Shown here: piece after piece, positions 52,133-64,000 of the stretch
Numbering within the stretch: the stretch's first letter is position 1
Layout: each line of letters begins with the position of its first letter
Position numbers and translations under genes: made by a program
NCBI GenBank assembly: GCA_905221605.1
Contig: CAJNDS010002158.1
Location: 558,001 to 622,000 of the forward strand
Source of the DNA: Symbiodinium natans
Taxonomy: Eukaryota > Sar > Dinophyceae > Suessiales > Symbiodiniaceae
Direction: 5' to 3'
DNA: 64,000 bases
The notes under the pieces: model-generated
What the model was told of the DNA's origin: nothing
Seen by the model: only the letters and a program-made list of their open reading frames with translations
Database searches by the model: none

Positions 52133-55100
52133 AAACGAGAAAAACGCAGACAGTTGAGAGCGGTTCCGGGCTGAGGACCCCTTATAGAGGCGACTGCAAA
52201 GCTTCCTTATCAAAGAGCCCTCCGCCTCTCCCCTTCCCAAAAGCAGCCTCACCTGGAGGTTGAGAGAGGCACCCTGCACACAGCGCCCAAGCATCCGCGG
52301 CATTCGGTGATCTGCTCTTGATCTAACAGCATTGGGGGACGCACGATAGCAGAGGGGCACCTCCCGAAGGGATTCGTGCTTGTAGTAGCAGAACCCTGGC
52401 ACAGCTCCAGGACCCAAGCTTCCGATGAAAATCGGCAAGAATCTACGCCTGCGAGCTTGCAGGCATGGGGTGGCCAGAGCAGTGGAATCAGGGTGTGGTA
52501 CCAGCAGTCGAACGACGCGGAGCTGATAGAAGAGGTGCTTCCTGTTGTGTCCTGCTGCATCTTGGGGCCAACCTCAAATCTCCAACGACCTGCAGTTCGG
52601 GTGCTCTGCGCAGGGGCTTGAGCAAAAGCCCCCAAAGCTCCTCAAAGCTCCCCAAACGCCCCCCAAAGCCCCCCAAAGCCCCCAAAGCCCCCAAAGACTC
52701 CAAAGCCCCTAAAACCCTAAAACCCTGAACCATAAGAAGGCTTTGGGATCCTGGACGGAAAGTGTGGGCACAAACGCCAGGCCCGGCCGGCTTGGCCTCC
52801 GGGTCTCTTTCCGGCAGCGCGCGGTAAGCAGGTGCAGCCATCAGTTCGGCCTTTCCTTTCCATGCACCGTCCTCACGTCTCTCCCAGACGACATGGAGCT
52901 CTCAGTGGCAGATGGGTTCGGAGCATCTTGGGATTGCGATGGCGCAAGGTCTGCCAGTTGAAGGAAGGGCCGGTTGCTACACTCAGAGCCCGAGGTCAGA
53001 ACAATTCTTTGTGATACTTGAAATCCACGGGGGGAAGAACAAGCCAAAGTCGAAGCAAACAGCATGCCCCCTGCTGTTGCCGCAATTTTTGTGGGCCCAC
53101 ATCCAGACCCAGGCACCGGCAGTTCGTGGGATGTTAAGTGCATGTTCTTGGCAGGGCGTTTGTAGCAGCGTCTACTCGGGCAAGCCACTAGTTGTTATGA
53201 CTTCTTACAGTGCCGCTCTCCAAGGCATGCCATTCTTGGCATATCCTGCTCATGCGTGTTGTGCGCTGCGCCGTCTACTTGGGAACACCAAGTTTTGTTG
53301 TGACCCTCGCAAAAAAGTCGTAGCCATGCGTCTGGTTGCGGGAAGGCTTCCGCGGTTGCAGTTGCCAGTCCATGGCTTGCGGAGGTGGGTTTTGCAAGGC
53401 TGCCGTGTGTTCCCCGAAGTTGCGAAGGGCGCTCTGTGTCTGGTGCCAAAGGCCGGTCGCCCACCCTTCAGGCCGCGACGTGGGCTTGGTTTCGTGACCC
53501 AGGCCCAAGACGCCGTTTGAATTGGCTCTACCTGGGCGCAGCGGATGCTGTCCTGGTATCATCGTAGCCCGGAGCACGAAACCTTGTAAGGCCTCGAAGC
53601 CCTCAAAACCCTAAGTCTTCGACCCCCTAAGCCGTACCACACCCCAGATGTCCCGCCTCTGGCCTTCAGTGCAGCGGCCCTCAGGGTTCAACCCTTCACC
53701 CTTGCAACAATCGGGGGGACGGCTGTTCTTCCGCCGTCGAACGTATAGCGTCGCAGGCACGGTTCCGGGGAGGCCGTGCTTCCCCGCTTCAAGGGCTGCT
53801 CTGGCTGTGCGGGGAAGCTTGTCCTGAAGTGTGGGTTCCTCTTTGGCCGTGCGGCGCCCTGAGCCGGTGTTGCGAAGCCTGAAGCCACCTTACGGATCTG
53901 CAAGGCCGGATGGACGCCTGAGGTGCCATGGGCTGCACACCTCAGCAGCTTACTGAGGGTTTAGGGTTTGGGGCCTTTCAAGGCGCTAGCTTCCGAGTGC
54001 GCACGTCTGCGCACAGAGGCCTGAGCCTGCGCACGGTCGGGCCCGAAAGACACCGAAAGGCTCTTTGGGGGACCCTTTGTGGGACTCTTGAGCAGAATCT
54101 GAGGCTTCTGGTCATGTTGGTCCCTACTTTCAGGTCGATGCACGACCTGAACCTTGCACGTCTCATGAGAGGAGCCTCACTGGCCGCCCATCCCATCGTC
54201 CCGCAAAAGCCGTCTGCGCATCGCGGCCATCTCTTCGTGCTGGCTGCGTGTGATACTGCGCTGTGCCACGCACATGCCAGAAGAGCGGGTGTAAGTTTTC
54301 GGACACAGCGCCTGCAAGCACCTGGACTGGTTCTTGTGATGGCCTGGGCTGGGCGAAAGCGTTCGCTCTGCCTGGCGCTGGCAGAGCCCTGAAGCCTCCA
54401 ACAGCCAGGGGCACGGCCGGTGGTGTGCACATGAGGTTCGGGAAGGGCGGAGACCACTTGAAGCGCAGCTTGGCCATGCTTCTCGAGGCATGTGTCGCCT
54501 TTTCTCAGAAAGCCATGGGAGGCACAGTTGCTGTGCATTTCACTTAAGGGGTGTAAGAGGTTTGAGTCAAGTGAAAGCCCCAGGCCAAAGGCCTTGAAGC
54601 TTCAGGGTTCCCGGGTCCACGTAGTAGAGGTGCCCTGCAAACGAGGTGCGGCAACTGTTGCCATAGCGCTTTTCTTTTGGTTAGGGGAGACTCGGCGTCG
54701 TAGTTCGCAATTCTTGACAGGATGGAGGTCCAAGTTTGTCTGGCACTCGGCGTTTTTGCCGGATCTTAGGCTGCCCACGATATTCGCACCGGCGCCGCCC
54801 CTGGTCTCCCGAGCATTTTTGAGGCGCGGCGGTTGCTTAGCCGATCAGGCTCCTATCCAAAACGCAGCAGTTGTGGCCCTGGATTATGGGGAAGGTCACG
54901 CAGACCACGCCCTGCAGTCCCTTGCCCGTCCTTTCAGCCAGAAGCCGTAAGCCAAGAGTTTGGGAGCGAGCCCCCATCGCTCCACAGAATCTCCCGAATT
55001 CTGAGCCTTGAGGCCATGGCTCTAAGATCCCTGAAGCCCAACACCTTCCTAAATAGCCCTACACCCTCTGCCCCCTGCCATACCCCTGCCCATGCTTGAA

Positions 55101-55900
55101 GAGCCGTACCAGCCGGCCCCGGCTTCTTGGTAGAAGCCCGGTGGCCTTGGGCGCCTTGTGGCTGCTTGGGGAGTTGGAGGGCTTTTGGGGCCCCAGGGTC
55201 TTAGGAGTGAGGGCTTCCGGGTGGAAGGCAGCCCTACAGAGGTTGCGATGCCCACCCAAACGAAGGTCTGCGATAGGCGCCCAGGGAGGGCAGATGCACC
55301 ACGGGAGCTGCGAGTCGTCCCGCTGCTGGCTCCTGGCGTTGGCTTGCGCCTGAGCAGTTGATCGTTTGCAGTCGTTCCTGTTCCGTCTGAAGCCAGCCAT
55401 CCTGCGATGGCCGGTCGAGTAAGAAGATCCCACAAAACAGTTTTGAGTAGTTCTTTCAGCCTTTTGCAGAAGCCTCCAGTTCCAGACTCTCCTTGTAAGT
55501 GGCCTCAGGGCCTTAAGGATGGCTTTTTGTTGACGACTGCTTTTCAACATGATTGGACACACCGGAGAGCTAAGTGCCCTTCCTATTTCTCCCGTCTGTC
55601 CCTACCCGAGACGCCTGAACGGGACCGCTGTCTGGAAGGCAGCAGCCCTTGCTGGCAGCTGCACTGTGATAGCGCAGTGGGTCACAGCCGATCTGCCCAA
55701 CTCTCTACCTTTGCCTAGAGGTCACATCACTACGGGTTTGGGTTCTGGGGGGTTTAGGGTCTAGTTTAGTCAGGTGGGCGTCCGCATGCGAGAGGAGCTT
55801 GAGGGCCGTGAGAAGGAGGGCCGGGCGCATGGGACGGCGGCCCTCATGGCGAACCTTCGACGAGGCAGGTGGGAACCAACGCCCTACGCCCTCAACCATT
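48505..55900. other. 7.4-kb GC-rich, array-poor region without recognised gene
   Basis: Only single TTTAGGG-like patches (49696, 53955, 55748) occur. Many overlapping open frames on both strands, the longest at 52912-53520 (plus), have no domain I recognise and look like chance frames in GC-rich DNA. A C-run of about 30 lies at 52101-52130. Spliced exons may be hidden here. Confidence 0.4.
52624..52722 (+). repeat. CCCCAAAG-type tandem
   Basis: About 11 units of CCCCAAAGC/CCCCAAACG and CTCCAAAG, ending in CCTAAAACCCTGAACC. Confidence 0.85.
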
Positions 55901-56137
55901 CGGGTTCATCCCTGAAGCCTAAACCCCCAAGCCCCTGAACCCTCAACCCTCAAATCCCTATGAATGTATGTCTAGGGGCCCATACGTAAGACGTTCAGAG
56001 GATTGATCCTTGGGAGGGGTGCCTTGGTGAGGTCACCTGACATGATCTCCCACGCTCCGCGGGGCCACTTGGCTGTGCGTCACGTTCAGCAAGTTAGCTA
56101 GGTAATCGTAGCAAAAGTTATTGCTTTATTTATGAAC

Positions 56138-58310
56138 ATATATATATATATGCTACCCCCCCCAGCGACCTACCCTTTTTAGCCCTTTTTAGGCCTTTTT
56201 CGGCCTTTTTAGGCCTTTTTAACAAAAAACAACAAAGAAGGCCCAATAGTCGCGTAGTTAATCACCGGGTAATGAAGGACAGTTAGTGGGACACCCACCT
56301 CACAGACCCCGATAAGCCAGCATTGGAAGAATCTACATTTTGAATCTGAAGCGGACAATGCTGTTTTTAGATGTTTAGATCAGTGTTTTTCTATGCAAAT
56401 TGTGCCTTTCAAGGGCAATTAATGTTTTGTTGAGCAACTAATTTATTTATACAATTGTGTTTGTACGAGGCAAAGTATTAATCAAATGGTGACACATTTT
56501 TCTTGGTTCTATGCGAATTTAGCTACTAGAGTAATTATTCAGCAAAGAGCCCAATTTGACTCAAGTGAATACTATTTAAAGGAGCATACTCAACCAAGAT
56601 ACGAAATAAACACCATTCTCAACCAAAACATGGCAAAGTGTGCGTTTAAAGTGCAAATACTGTATTTATACAATTGTGTCTGTACTAGGCAAAGTATGCT
56701 CTCTGAAAAGTCCACTGAAATACCTTATGTTTACATATTCATGAATCGTTTTTATTTTTGAAATAATCATTTTATGCGAATTTAGCTACTAGAGTAATTA
56801 TTGAGCAAATAGCCCAATTTGACTCAAGTGAATACCATTTAAAGGACCATACTCAACCAAAATACGAAAGACGCACCATATTCAACCAAAATATGGCAAA
56901 GTGTGGTTTAAAGGGCAAATAGTGCTTTGTTGAGCAACTAATGCATTGAAACAGTTGTGTTTGTACCAGGCAAAGTATTATTGAAGTACTATCTGCAAAG
57001 TCAAATGAAACACCTTATGTTTGCATATTCATGAAACAACTTTTTTGAAGTATTCATTCTATGCGAATTTAACTACTAGAGGAATTCTTAAGCAAATAGC
57101 CCAATTTGACTCAAGTGAATACTATTTAAAGGACCATACTCAACCAAATGCGAAATAAACACTTGCGGAAATGGAAACGGTTCTACCTACATAACAATGA
57201 GACAAAGATTGCTGAAGTATTCACTAAAGACCACTTCTATACTATGTCTGAAAAGCACAATTTGCATGATCAAGCTTAAAAATGCACAATAATGGAAATA
57301 GAAGCGGTTCTACTTACATAACGATGAAACAAAGATGTCTGAAGTATTCAATAAAGACCACATATATACTATGATTGAAAAACGCAACTTGCACAATCAG
57401 GCTTAAAAAATGCACAAGAATCCTAGAAAAGTACATAGTGAAGGCCATACACAAGCAAATTCACAAATACATAAAAACATCCAAAAGCGCAAGCTTTTCA
57501 GGAGAATCTCTGGTAAAGTTTGGATTATAGGGTTCTGGGGTATTCCTGGACGAGTAGGCGTCACTTTTTAAGCAAACAATTCTAGGCAATAAATGCTTTT
57601 TCTCAAGACAAGTATTGCAAATGCTGCTTCTAGATAATTAATCGCATTTACCAGGCAAATATTATCCATGCGAATTGAGCTACCAGAGCACCAAGCAATG
57701 GCTGAATAAGGTCTACTACACTTGAGTACAATCAAAAGATGCACTAAACACTAGCGGCTCTACTTACATAATAACGAAACAAATAGTTCTGAAGCACTAG
57801 AAAGACCACTTGTATACTATTTCTGAAAAGCACAATTAGCATAAGCACACTTAAAAATGCGTAGTTGTTGCCTCGTGACCGTGAAGGCGAACCAAAAAGC
57901 CAAAAAACCAAAACCAAAAAACCAAAAAAACCAAAACCAAAAAAAACAAAAACACCAAAACCAAAAAAACCAAAAATACCAAAAAAACCAATTTTCCGGG
58001 ACTCTTGGCCTCATAGGGATTTCCTGAGAGTCCCGGAAAATTGTTTTTTTTGGTATTTTTGGTTTTTTTGGTTTTGTTTTTTTTGGTTTTGGTATTTTTG
58101 TTTTTTTTGGTTTTTTTGGTTTTGGTATTTTTGGTTTTTCTACAGTCCCGTGTATGCGATTTTAGTTGTATTTTAGTCTACGCCCTAGGAAATACGCTAT
58201 ATTGCACACCGAGTTTGCTTGCAGTGCAGCTGGGTGACTTGAGACAAGGCGGAAAAGGGTAGGTCACTGGGGGGGGGGGGGGGTACCATATATATATATA
58301 TGTGTATATA
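56138..58310. mobile_element. 2.2-kb AT-rich element with terminal inverted repeats
   Basis: Left end (TA)n, GCTACCCCCCCCAG, CGACCTACCCTTTT is mirrored at the right by AAAAGGGTAGGTCACT, a G-run, GGTACC-like ATAT repeats (58251-58310). Base composition is sharply AT-rich against GC-rich flanks. Inside are AGGCCTTTTT units (56176-56221), three copies of a TATGCGAATTTA(G/A)CTACTAGAG module (56508, 56772, 57059) and three of a CTAC(T/C)TACATAA..GACCAC module (57170, 57300, 57755). No transposase frame is visible, so it is probably non-autonomous. Confidence 0.7.
57888..58143. repeat. 256-bp hairpin inside the AT-rich element
   Basis: (CCAAAAA)n-type left arm and (TTTTTGG)n-type right arm surround ATTTTCCGGGACTCT and AGAGTCCCGGAAAAT, with a 21-nt loop (about 57997-58028). 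Frames read KPKKPK and FWFFWF as artefacts. Confidence 0.9.
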
Positions 58311-59580
58311 TATATATATACATATATAAGCTACCCCCAATACCCATTCATATTCAATAGGCGCCTGTCGTAGGGCATTGAGGTTTTGTTATGAGTACGA
58401 GGAGCCGTTATTCAATGCAACTGTACTCAGTGGCTAGTAGGTACAGCAAAAATCCTGTAGACCCTGGGCAGAGATGTTTGGAATGGGTTTTAGTACTAAT
58501 GCGCCGGTCACAATTCATGTCTTGTGGGGTTTTGGGTTTAGGGTTTAGGGTTTCGGGTTTAGGGTTTAGGGTTTAAGGTTTAGGGTTTTGGGGCGTCCAG
58601 GGCCTGCATGCTTGCAAATGGTCGCGTTTGAGATTGGGGGATCCTTGGAGTTCGCAAAGGGAAAAGTTGCACATGAGGATGCTGATTTTTATTTTGGGGT
58701 TCAGGGTTTAGGGTTTAGGGCTTAGGGACGAAGTTGATACTCGTAGGTGCTACGAAGGGGTGGTGAGCGGCTAGCGGCGTTCGGGCTGTTGGCGGGTGTG
58801 CCTGGTTCGAAGGATGGCGCTGTAAGGACTTGGCAAGAATGTGGACTCGTAGACATGGATCACGTTCTGTGGGAACTTTTGGAAATGGTCCAAGGTCCCA
58901 AACAGCGCATAAGACCTTCTATTCCTATTATATTACTCGTAGCTGGCTGCAAAGGTCAAGGAATCCTTCACTAGTTTACGGTTTAGTTTTTATGGGCTGT
59001 GCGTTCTGCATCCTAGCCCTTGTTCATTTGGCTGTTCATGCAGGGCCCGTTGAACTACGGATCCAAGACTCTGCGTCGCGGAGCGATGACATGTCACTTT
59101 GCTTGTATTCTCCTTTTCCTTTTGTTCTTTCTTTCTTTCTTTCTTTAATGCATCACTCACTACTCACCACTCACGCACTGACGCACGAAACTCGTGAGCT
59201 CGATCACAATCAAAACAGCAGCGTTCAGAAATCTAATGTCGATTGGCAAACCTATGAACAACTAGTGTTTCGACGGTTCGCCGCAAGTTCACTTTCTGTT
59301 TTCCTCCCTAAGGAAACGGGCTTTGGAAAGTCACTTTCTCGTCGCCCAGAAGGATGAATTTGCCGCGGGTTCTGTTCTCTTCTGTGGCATTCACCCGGCC
59401 TCTCGAGTGCTCCCTGGTATCTCTGCAGCACACATGACAACGCCTTGAGAGGGCAACCTATGAAGCCGGAGCTTCGTATCGGCCTGGGGGGGGGCTACGC
59501 CTTGTGTCTTCTGAAAGCTTTTTGCCTGTGTCTTCTCCATCTGCTCGCTTGTGGCGTCTGCTGTCAGATTCCTGTTCAGG
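58311..59580. other. unassigned unique sequence
   Basis: TTTAGGG units at 58537-58590 and 58698-58725. Open plus frames at 58747-58974 and 58830-59357 have no domain I recognise. Confidence 0.4.
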
Positions 59581-59864
59581 GTTTAGGGCTTAGAGATGCT
59601 TACGTAGAGCTTAGGGCTTAGGGCTTAGGGATGAGGGCTGTAGGGTTTGGGCTTTGGGGTTGGCCGAATAGGGAGCCTGTAGCTGTTGGCAAGGCTTCTC
59701 AATCGATGATGCCCGCCGCGACGGCGCGCTGTGACTTGGTTTCGGGCGTTGGCGGCTCACAGGTTTGGTGACTTGGGGGCCAGGGGGCTGCAGCTGGAGT
59801 CCCCAAAAACCTAAGCCCGAAGCCCTGAGCCCTGAGCCCTGAGCCCTCGGCCCTAAGAAAGCCC

Positions 59865-59975
59865 TAAGCCCTAAGCCCTAAGCCCTAAACCCTAAGCCCT
59901 AAGCCCTAAGCCCTAAGCCCTAAGCCCTAAGCCCTAAGCCCTAAGCCCTAAGCCCTAAGCCCTAAGCCCTAAGCC
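59865..59975 (-). repeat. CCCTAAG array
   Basis: About 15 near-perfect CCCTAAG units, as at 34786. TTAGGGG-type units in the opposite sense follow at 60080-60195. Confidence 0.95.
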
Positions 59976-61049
59976 CGAAGTCTTAGGAGCCTTTTCGGAA
60001 GCCGGAAGCCAGGGAACATAGGAAGTCAGGCACCCCAAGGCTCTTCATGGACAGGCTCTTCAATCTGCGATTTGCTTGGGGGCTTAGGGGCTTAGGGGTT
60101 CAGGGGTGTTAGGGTTGTTAGGGGTCTTGGGGTCTCGGGGTTTAGGGGTTTAGGGTTAAGGGGTCAGGGGTCTCGGGGTTTAGGGGTTAGGGTGAGGGAA
60201 CACTCCAAGTTAGGATTCAGAGCGTAGCTCCCAGGAGTCAAGCAGGTTCGTGCTGAAATTTAGTTTTTTGCCTGTCCTTGTCCAAATTTTCCAGAACCTC
60301 ACCCTAAGCCTTAAACTCTAAACTCTAAACTCTACGCTTTACCGTTCAGTTCAAGAAGCCCCTGCATTTCCGTGGGCTGCAAAGCTTCGGTTTCGTAGCC
60401 TGGTAGAGGTCTACGTCTCCTGCGCTTAGCGCCTTGCAAAGGGGGTTCAGGGCTTAGGGTTTCTGTACTCATGAGAGCGGCAGCTCCCATTGATGTCCTC
60501 AGCCGGCAGGAAGCCTTAGGTTTGGGTTTTGGTTCGAAAGTGAGAAAATCTAGCGCCCGTTGAGCTCTTAAGCCAAAGAGGCAAAGAAGGAAAGTAGTTT
60601 TAGGTTGCCGGCATAAAAAGAATCTAGCCCTCCCTCAGCGAGGGGCTTGCCAACGTTTAGGGCTTGTACACATGCTAGAGTATGGGGGGCCCGGAGTTTT
60701 GGCGTAAGTTTTGTTGGGCGGGGTTTTGGCCGAGTGTTTCTTGCTATGTCTGGCATCCATATGCAATGTCTATCCCGGGTTTTGCAGGGGTCTAGGTTCA
60801 GGGTGTCTGGAAGACAGCAAAAAGCAGACCCGAGAAACGGACACCCTGAGCTCAAACTGCATCCAAGCTCGAAGCTTGAGGTGACAGGCTTACAACTACA
60901 TGGCACCGTCACGTTGCAAGTGGCCAATTTCAGATGCCCCCCGGTCGAATTTCATGGTTCGGGTTCAGGGCTCAGGGCATGGGGTGATTCGTGAGTCCCT
61001 ATTCACCGCCCAAATTCCGTATGCCTCGTAAATACCACATTATAGAAGT

Positions 61050-61136
61050 CGGAAGAATCACTAGTAGTATTCCCCTATGGTCCCTATACAATGGTACTAT
61101 AATGACCCCCTATTCTGATCAGTCGCCTATATTACA
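61050..61136. mobile_element. palindromic element, family C
   Basis: AATCACTAGTAGTATTCCCC, TATGGTCCCTATA, TACTATAATGACCCCCTATT and CTGATCAG match other copies. Confidence 0.6.
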
Positions 61137-61194
61137 CCCCGGACACTCGGGCATGTCTGCACACAAGTGAATCCAGCCGACCATTGCTACACCC

Positions 61195-61330
61195 TAAGCC
61201 TTAAAGCTTAAACCCTAAACCCTAAACCCTAGACCCTGGACCCTGGACCCTGGACCCTGAACCCTGAACCCTGAACCCTGGACCCTGAACCCTGAACCCT
61301 GAACCCTAAACCCTAAACCCTAAACCTAAA
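61195..61330 (-). repeat. CCCTAAA / CCCTGGA / CCCTGAA blocks
   Basis: Variant units occur in runs: CCCTAAA, then CCCTGGA, CCCTGAA, and CCCTAAA again. Confidence 0.93.
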
Positions 61331-61451
61331 CCTTGCTACTCCCTAAGCCTTGCTGAGGGATCCCTGTGGTCCCATCTCCGTTGTTTCGAACGTTGCGGCC
61401 TCTTGCAGCTTGCTGATACTGGCCTGCACATGGGGGTTGTATCCTGATAGA

Positions 61452-61557
61452 TTGGGATGTTCCCCCTTATACTAACAGTCCTTAAGAGGGATTATAGTAC
61501 CCCCCCCCCCTTTAGAATCCCTACTAAGGTCTGTTAGTATAAGGGTGCACATCCCAA
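61452..61557. mobile_element. palindromic MITE, family A
   Basis: TTGGGATGTTCCCCCTTATA and CTAACAGTCCTTA at the left; GGTCTGTTAGTATAAGGGTG and CACATCCCAA at the right. 106 bp with a central C-run. Confidence 0.8.
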
Positions 61558-61649
61558 GTTCTAGGCCATGAGCGAGCCTTCGGCACCTTTGAATTTTGAC
61601 GACACAAGCAAAACCCTACCGAAGGCACCTTGACCTTACCCTACAACAG

Positions 61650-61770
61650 GGTTTAGGGGTTTAGGGTTTAGGGGCTTGGGGTTTAGGGTTTAGGGCTTAG
61701 GGTTTTGGGGCTTAGGGGTTTAGGGTTTAGGGGTTAGCGCTTTAGGGTTTAAGGTTTAGGTTTAGGGAGC
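61650..61770 (+). repeat. TTTAGGG(G)/CTTAGGG array
   Basis: Mixed 7- and 8-base units. Confidence 0.88.
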
Positions 61771-61789
61771 CCCCCCGCCTGCCAAGAGA

Positions 61790-64000
61790 TCCTGAACTCA
61801 CTCGGTGCAGTGCAGGGTTGAGGGCTTGTCAATGACCCCGAGCCCAAAGCCCCTACTGTCCATGATCTATCGGGGAATGTCTGGGGGAGCCGGATTGTCT
61901 AAAAAACACACACACACACACTAGAATACACATGGGATATCAAACTGTCCAAAATGATCGCTAGAATCGTGTGCGACGTGCTGCAGCTAAGGAATATCTG
62001 TCAGCCTCCTGGCAAGGCTCTTCTCCCGGACGCCGCGTAGAGTGCCGAGCATCCGCGCACACCAAGAAGATGACTTAAAGTGAGCAGCCCGCTCAGATCG
62101 CAGGGATTGCAGCATGCCTCCTTTGACTCAGAGGTCGTCTCGGCACCTTAGGGACTTCAAGTGTCGCGCTCCCGGCGATGCCTCCGATGCCTCCCAGACT
62201 GCTAGGGCAAGATGGTGAGAAGTCTCACAAAAGGAGGCTACGGAGTCGCTGCACTTGCGGAAGCAGCTTGAGTCGCTGTCGGTTTAAGCTTGGGCGCCGC
62301 CTCCTAGGGTTGGCCAAGCGCTTCCCTTCCGAGTCTTCCCGGAAAAGCTCTAAGTGCCCGCACCTGGGCTGGAGTTGCCAGTCAGATGCTCCATGTTCTG
62401 CGTGCAGCCCCTAAGCCCTAAGCCCTAAGCCTTAAGACCGTATGAACCCCGATTGAGCCGCTGAACCCACGGGGGCGGCCTGCCCTTCGGTCGATGACTT
62501 CCCCGAGGACTCGTGGCCAGGCAACCCCATATGCTGCGCATTTAGCCCGCCAGCATGTCAAAGAGGACATGTGGCGGTCTGCAAGAACCGGCGTCCTCCG
62601 GGAGGGTTAAGAATCCAGGTGCTTCATGCTTGAGGGCCTCATATCCGGAGCTTTTTGACCTTTGGACCTGTCAGCTTCCTGTCAGGCTCTGTGTCTCAAT
62701 GGCCAAACTCCGAAACGCACCCTGAACCCTCTGATGGCGCAAGGTGCAGAAATCCAGAGAGCACTGAGAGCGCCGGCATCCGAGGGGCAATAAAGCCTCC
62801 AGGGCGGCCCGTGCTCACGGAGCTGGCCACAGTAGCTCGCACGCACATCGCCCGCATGGTGCAGGCCCAAGCTAGCGCCCTGGCAACATGCGCCGTGGCT
62901 TGTCATGGACAGGATCGTACGACTGCCTGGCTCTTCCTGGCGTCCTAAACCCAGGTGCGCAGTCTCGCACTCTGATGTTCGAAGTGCTCCTGAACTCTCG
63001 CAAGGGCATCACATCCCGCACGCCACAAGGAGTCTGGGCCACCTGACTGGACATCCACAGCCTTGGCACCCGAGTTTCGGTTCGTTTTGCTCTTCGAAGT
63101 TGTGGATGCTAGAAACCCTACACGCCCAATAAGCCCTGGAAACCCTGGATCCCAAAAGGCTGTCTTCCGTGATGCGGCCTGGGCACGGCGAGGAGAGGTG
63201 TTGCATCGCCCCCGCAACAGCCGAGGAGTCGTGTTCTTGCGAGCCTTTGAGTGGGACGAGAGCTCGAGTCCTTGGCAGTGTACATGGTACCCTTCACAAG
63301 TCCTTGCATCGCGTGAGGTTCAGCTTTGAATACCAGATCGCGCTACAAAGTTCAGGGAAAAGTCTAGGAAGAAAGGGACTTTTGCAGGGGCCGAAGCTGA
63401 TCGCCTGGTTGTGCCCGGGCACCGGAGGCCCGGACGCGTACAACCTTCCGGTTTGAGCTGCGCTTGAGACAGCCCGCTTGGTCGGACTGCCATGCATCCG
63501 AGTCCCGGGTTTGAAGGCCACTCTGCTTGTCCCCTGCTTGCCGCCCGGCTGCCCTGTGGATCCTGCTGGGAGCCTGCACATGTGTTCAGGCCGAGGAGTT
63601 TCTCGGAGCAAACTCGCCCAGTCTCAGTAACTTCTTGAAGAGGTCGTCCGTGGAGGCATGTGGAGGCTGCAGGGAACGAGGCTCGTGCATCACGGCCTTA
63701 GCTGCCTTCGCCCGCAGCGCAGGGCTTTGGATTCCAGTCAAAAGGCCTCACCCTGCCCCCTCCCTCCTTGCATTCGGCGCAAGCCGACGCCTAGGCGTTG
63801 CAGTTCGTGGCCGGCCATGCCATTGGGAGTTGGGATGTCATCATGAATGTGTAGTCTTCCCGGCTCTTGTATGATAATGATGGCCAATCGCGCCTGGAGT
63901 CGCATGCAGAGAGGTTTGTTGTGCGCGCAGTCATGCCACCATTTCAAGTACAACTAGGCGCTTGCATTTGGCCGGTAGCACGAAGGCGTGCAGCTGAACA
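61790..64000. other. unassigned GC-rich sequence
   Basis: A short (CA)n at 61907-61921 and a CCCTAAG patch at 62409. Open frames on both strands are short and overlap; none has a recognised domain. Confidence 0.4.

Noticed and set aside
52912-53520. 202-residue plus-strand open frame as a gene
   Set aside because: No recognisable domain; overlapping open frames on the other strand indicate chance in GC-rich DNA.

Overview
The window is eukaryotic nuclear DNA, most likely from a dinoflagellate. TTTAGGG/CCCTAAA arrays (plant/alveolate telomere type) occur throughout, yet the unique sequence between them holds short exons of one plus-strand gene. The inferred introns use GT, GC or GA donors, and almost every acceptor is AG followed by G. 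That splice-site set is a known peculiarity of dinoflagellate nuclear genes. Species cannot be named from this window.

The main gene (about 7.7-38.9 kb, probably to at least 39.9 kb) is an SNF2-family ATPase of the ZRANB3/SMARCAL1 annealing-helicase subfamily. About 28 exons of 23-104 nt carry every helicase motif in order: Q-motif-like segment, GLGKT Walker A, VDEAH box, LLTGTP, RYCD, RLDG, ACGQGIS, FAELYW, and QAEDRVHRHGQ. They join with continuous reading phase into roughly 480 residues of ATPase core. Coding sequence is about 5% of this span. Possible N-terminal exons lie at 0.8-7.1 kb, including a SAP-like segment, and possible C-terminal exons at 39-48 kb.

The introns are the striking part. 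Many start just after the donor with sense TTTAGGG-type arrays and end just before the acceptor with antisense CCCTAAA-type arrays, so the pre-mRNA of each such intron could fold back and bring the splice sites together. Introns also host several small palindromic (MITE-like) families, minisatellites and microsatellites.

Layout: 0-7 kb telomere-like arrays, candidate exons and a 1-kb pyrimidine tract; 7.7-39.9 kb the helicase gene, whose largest intron (12.5-18.4 kb) holds several tandem repeat families; 40-48 kb more arrays with candidate exons; 48-55.9 kb GC-rich and nearly array-free with no recognised gene; 56.1-58.3 kb an AT-rich 2.2-kb element with terminal inverted repeats; 58.3-64 kb arrays, two palindromic elements and unassigned sequence. 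Long open frames made of GFRV/GLG or NPKP/TLHP peptides are translations of repeats, not genes. No rRNA, convincing tRNA, CRISPR or bacterial-type feature was seen.
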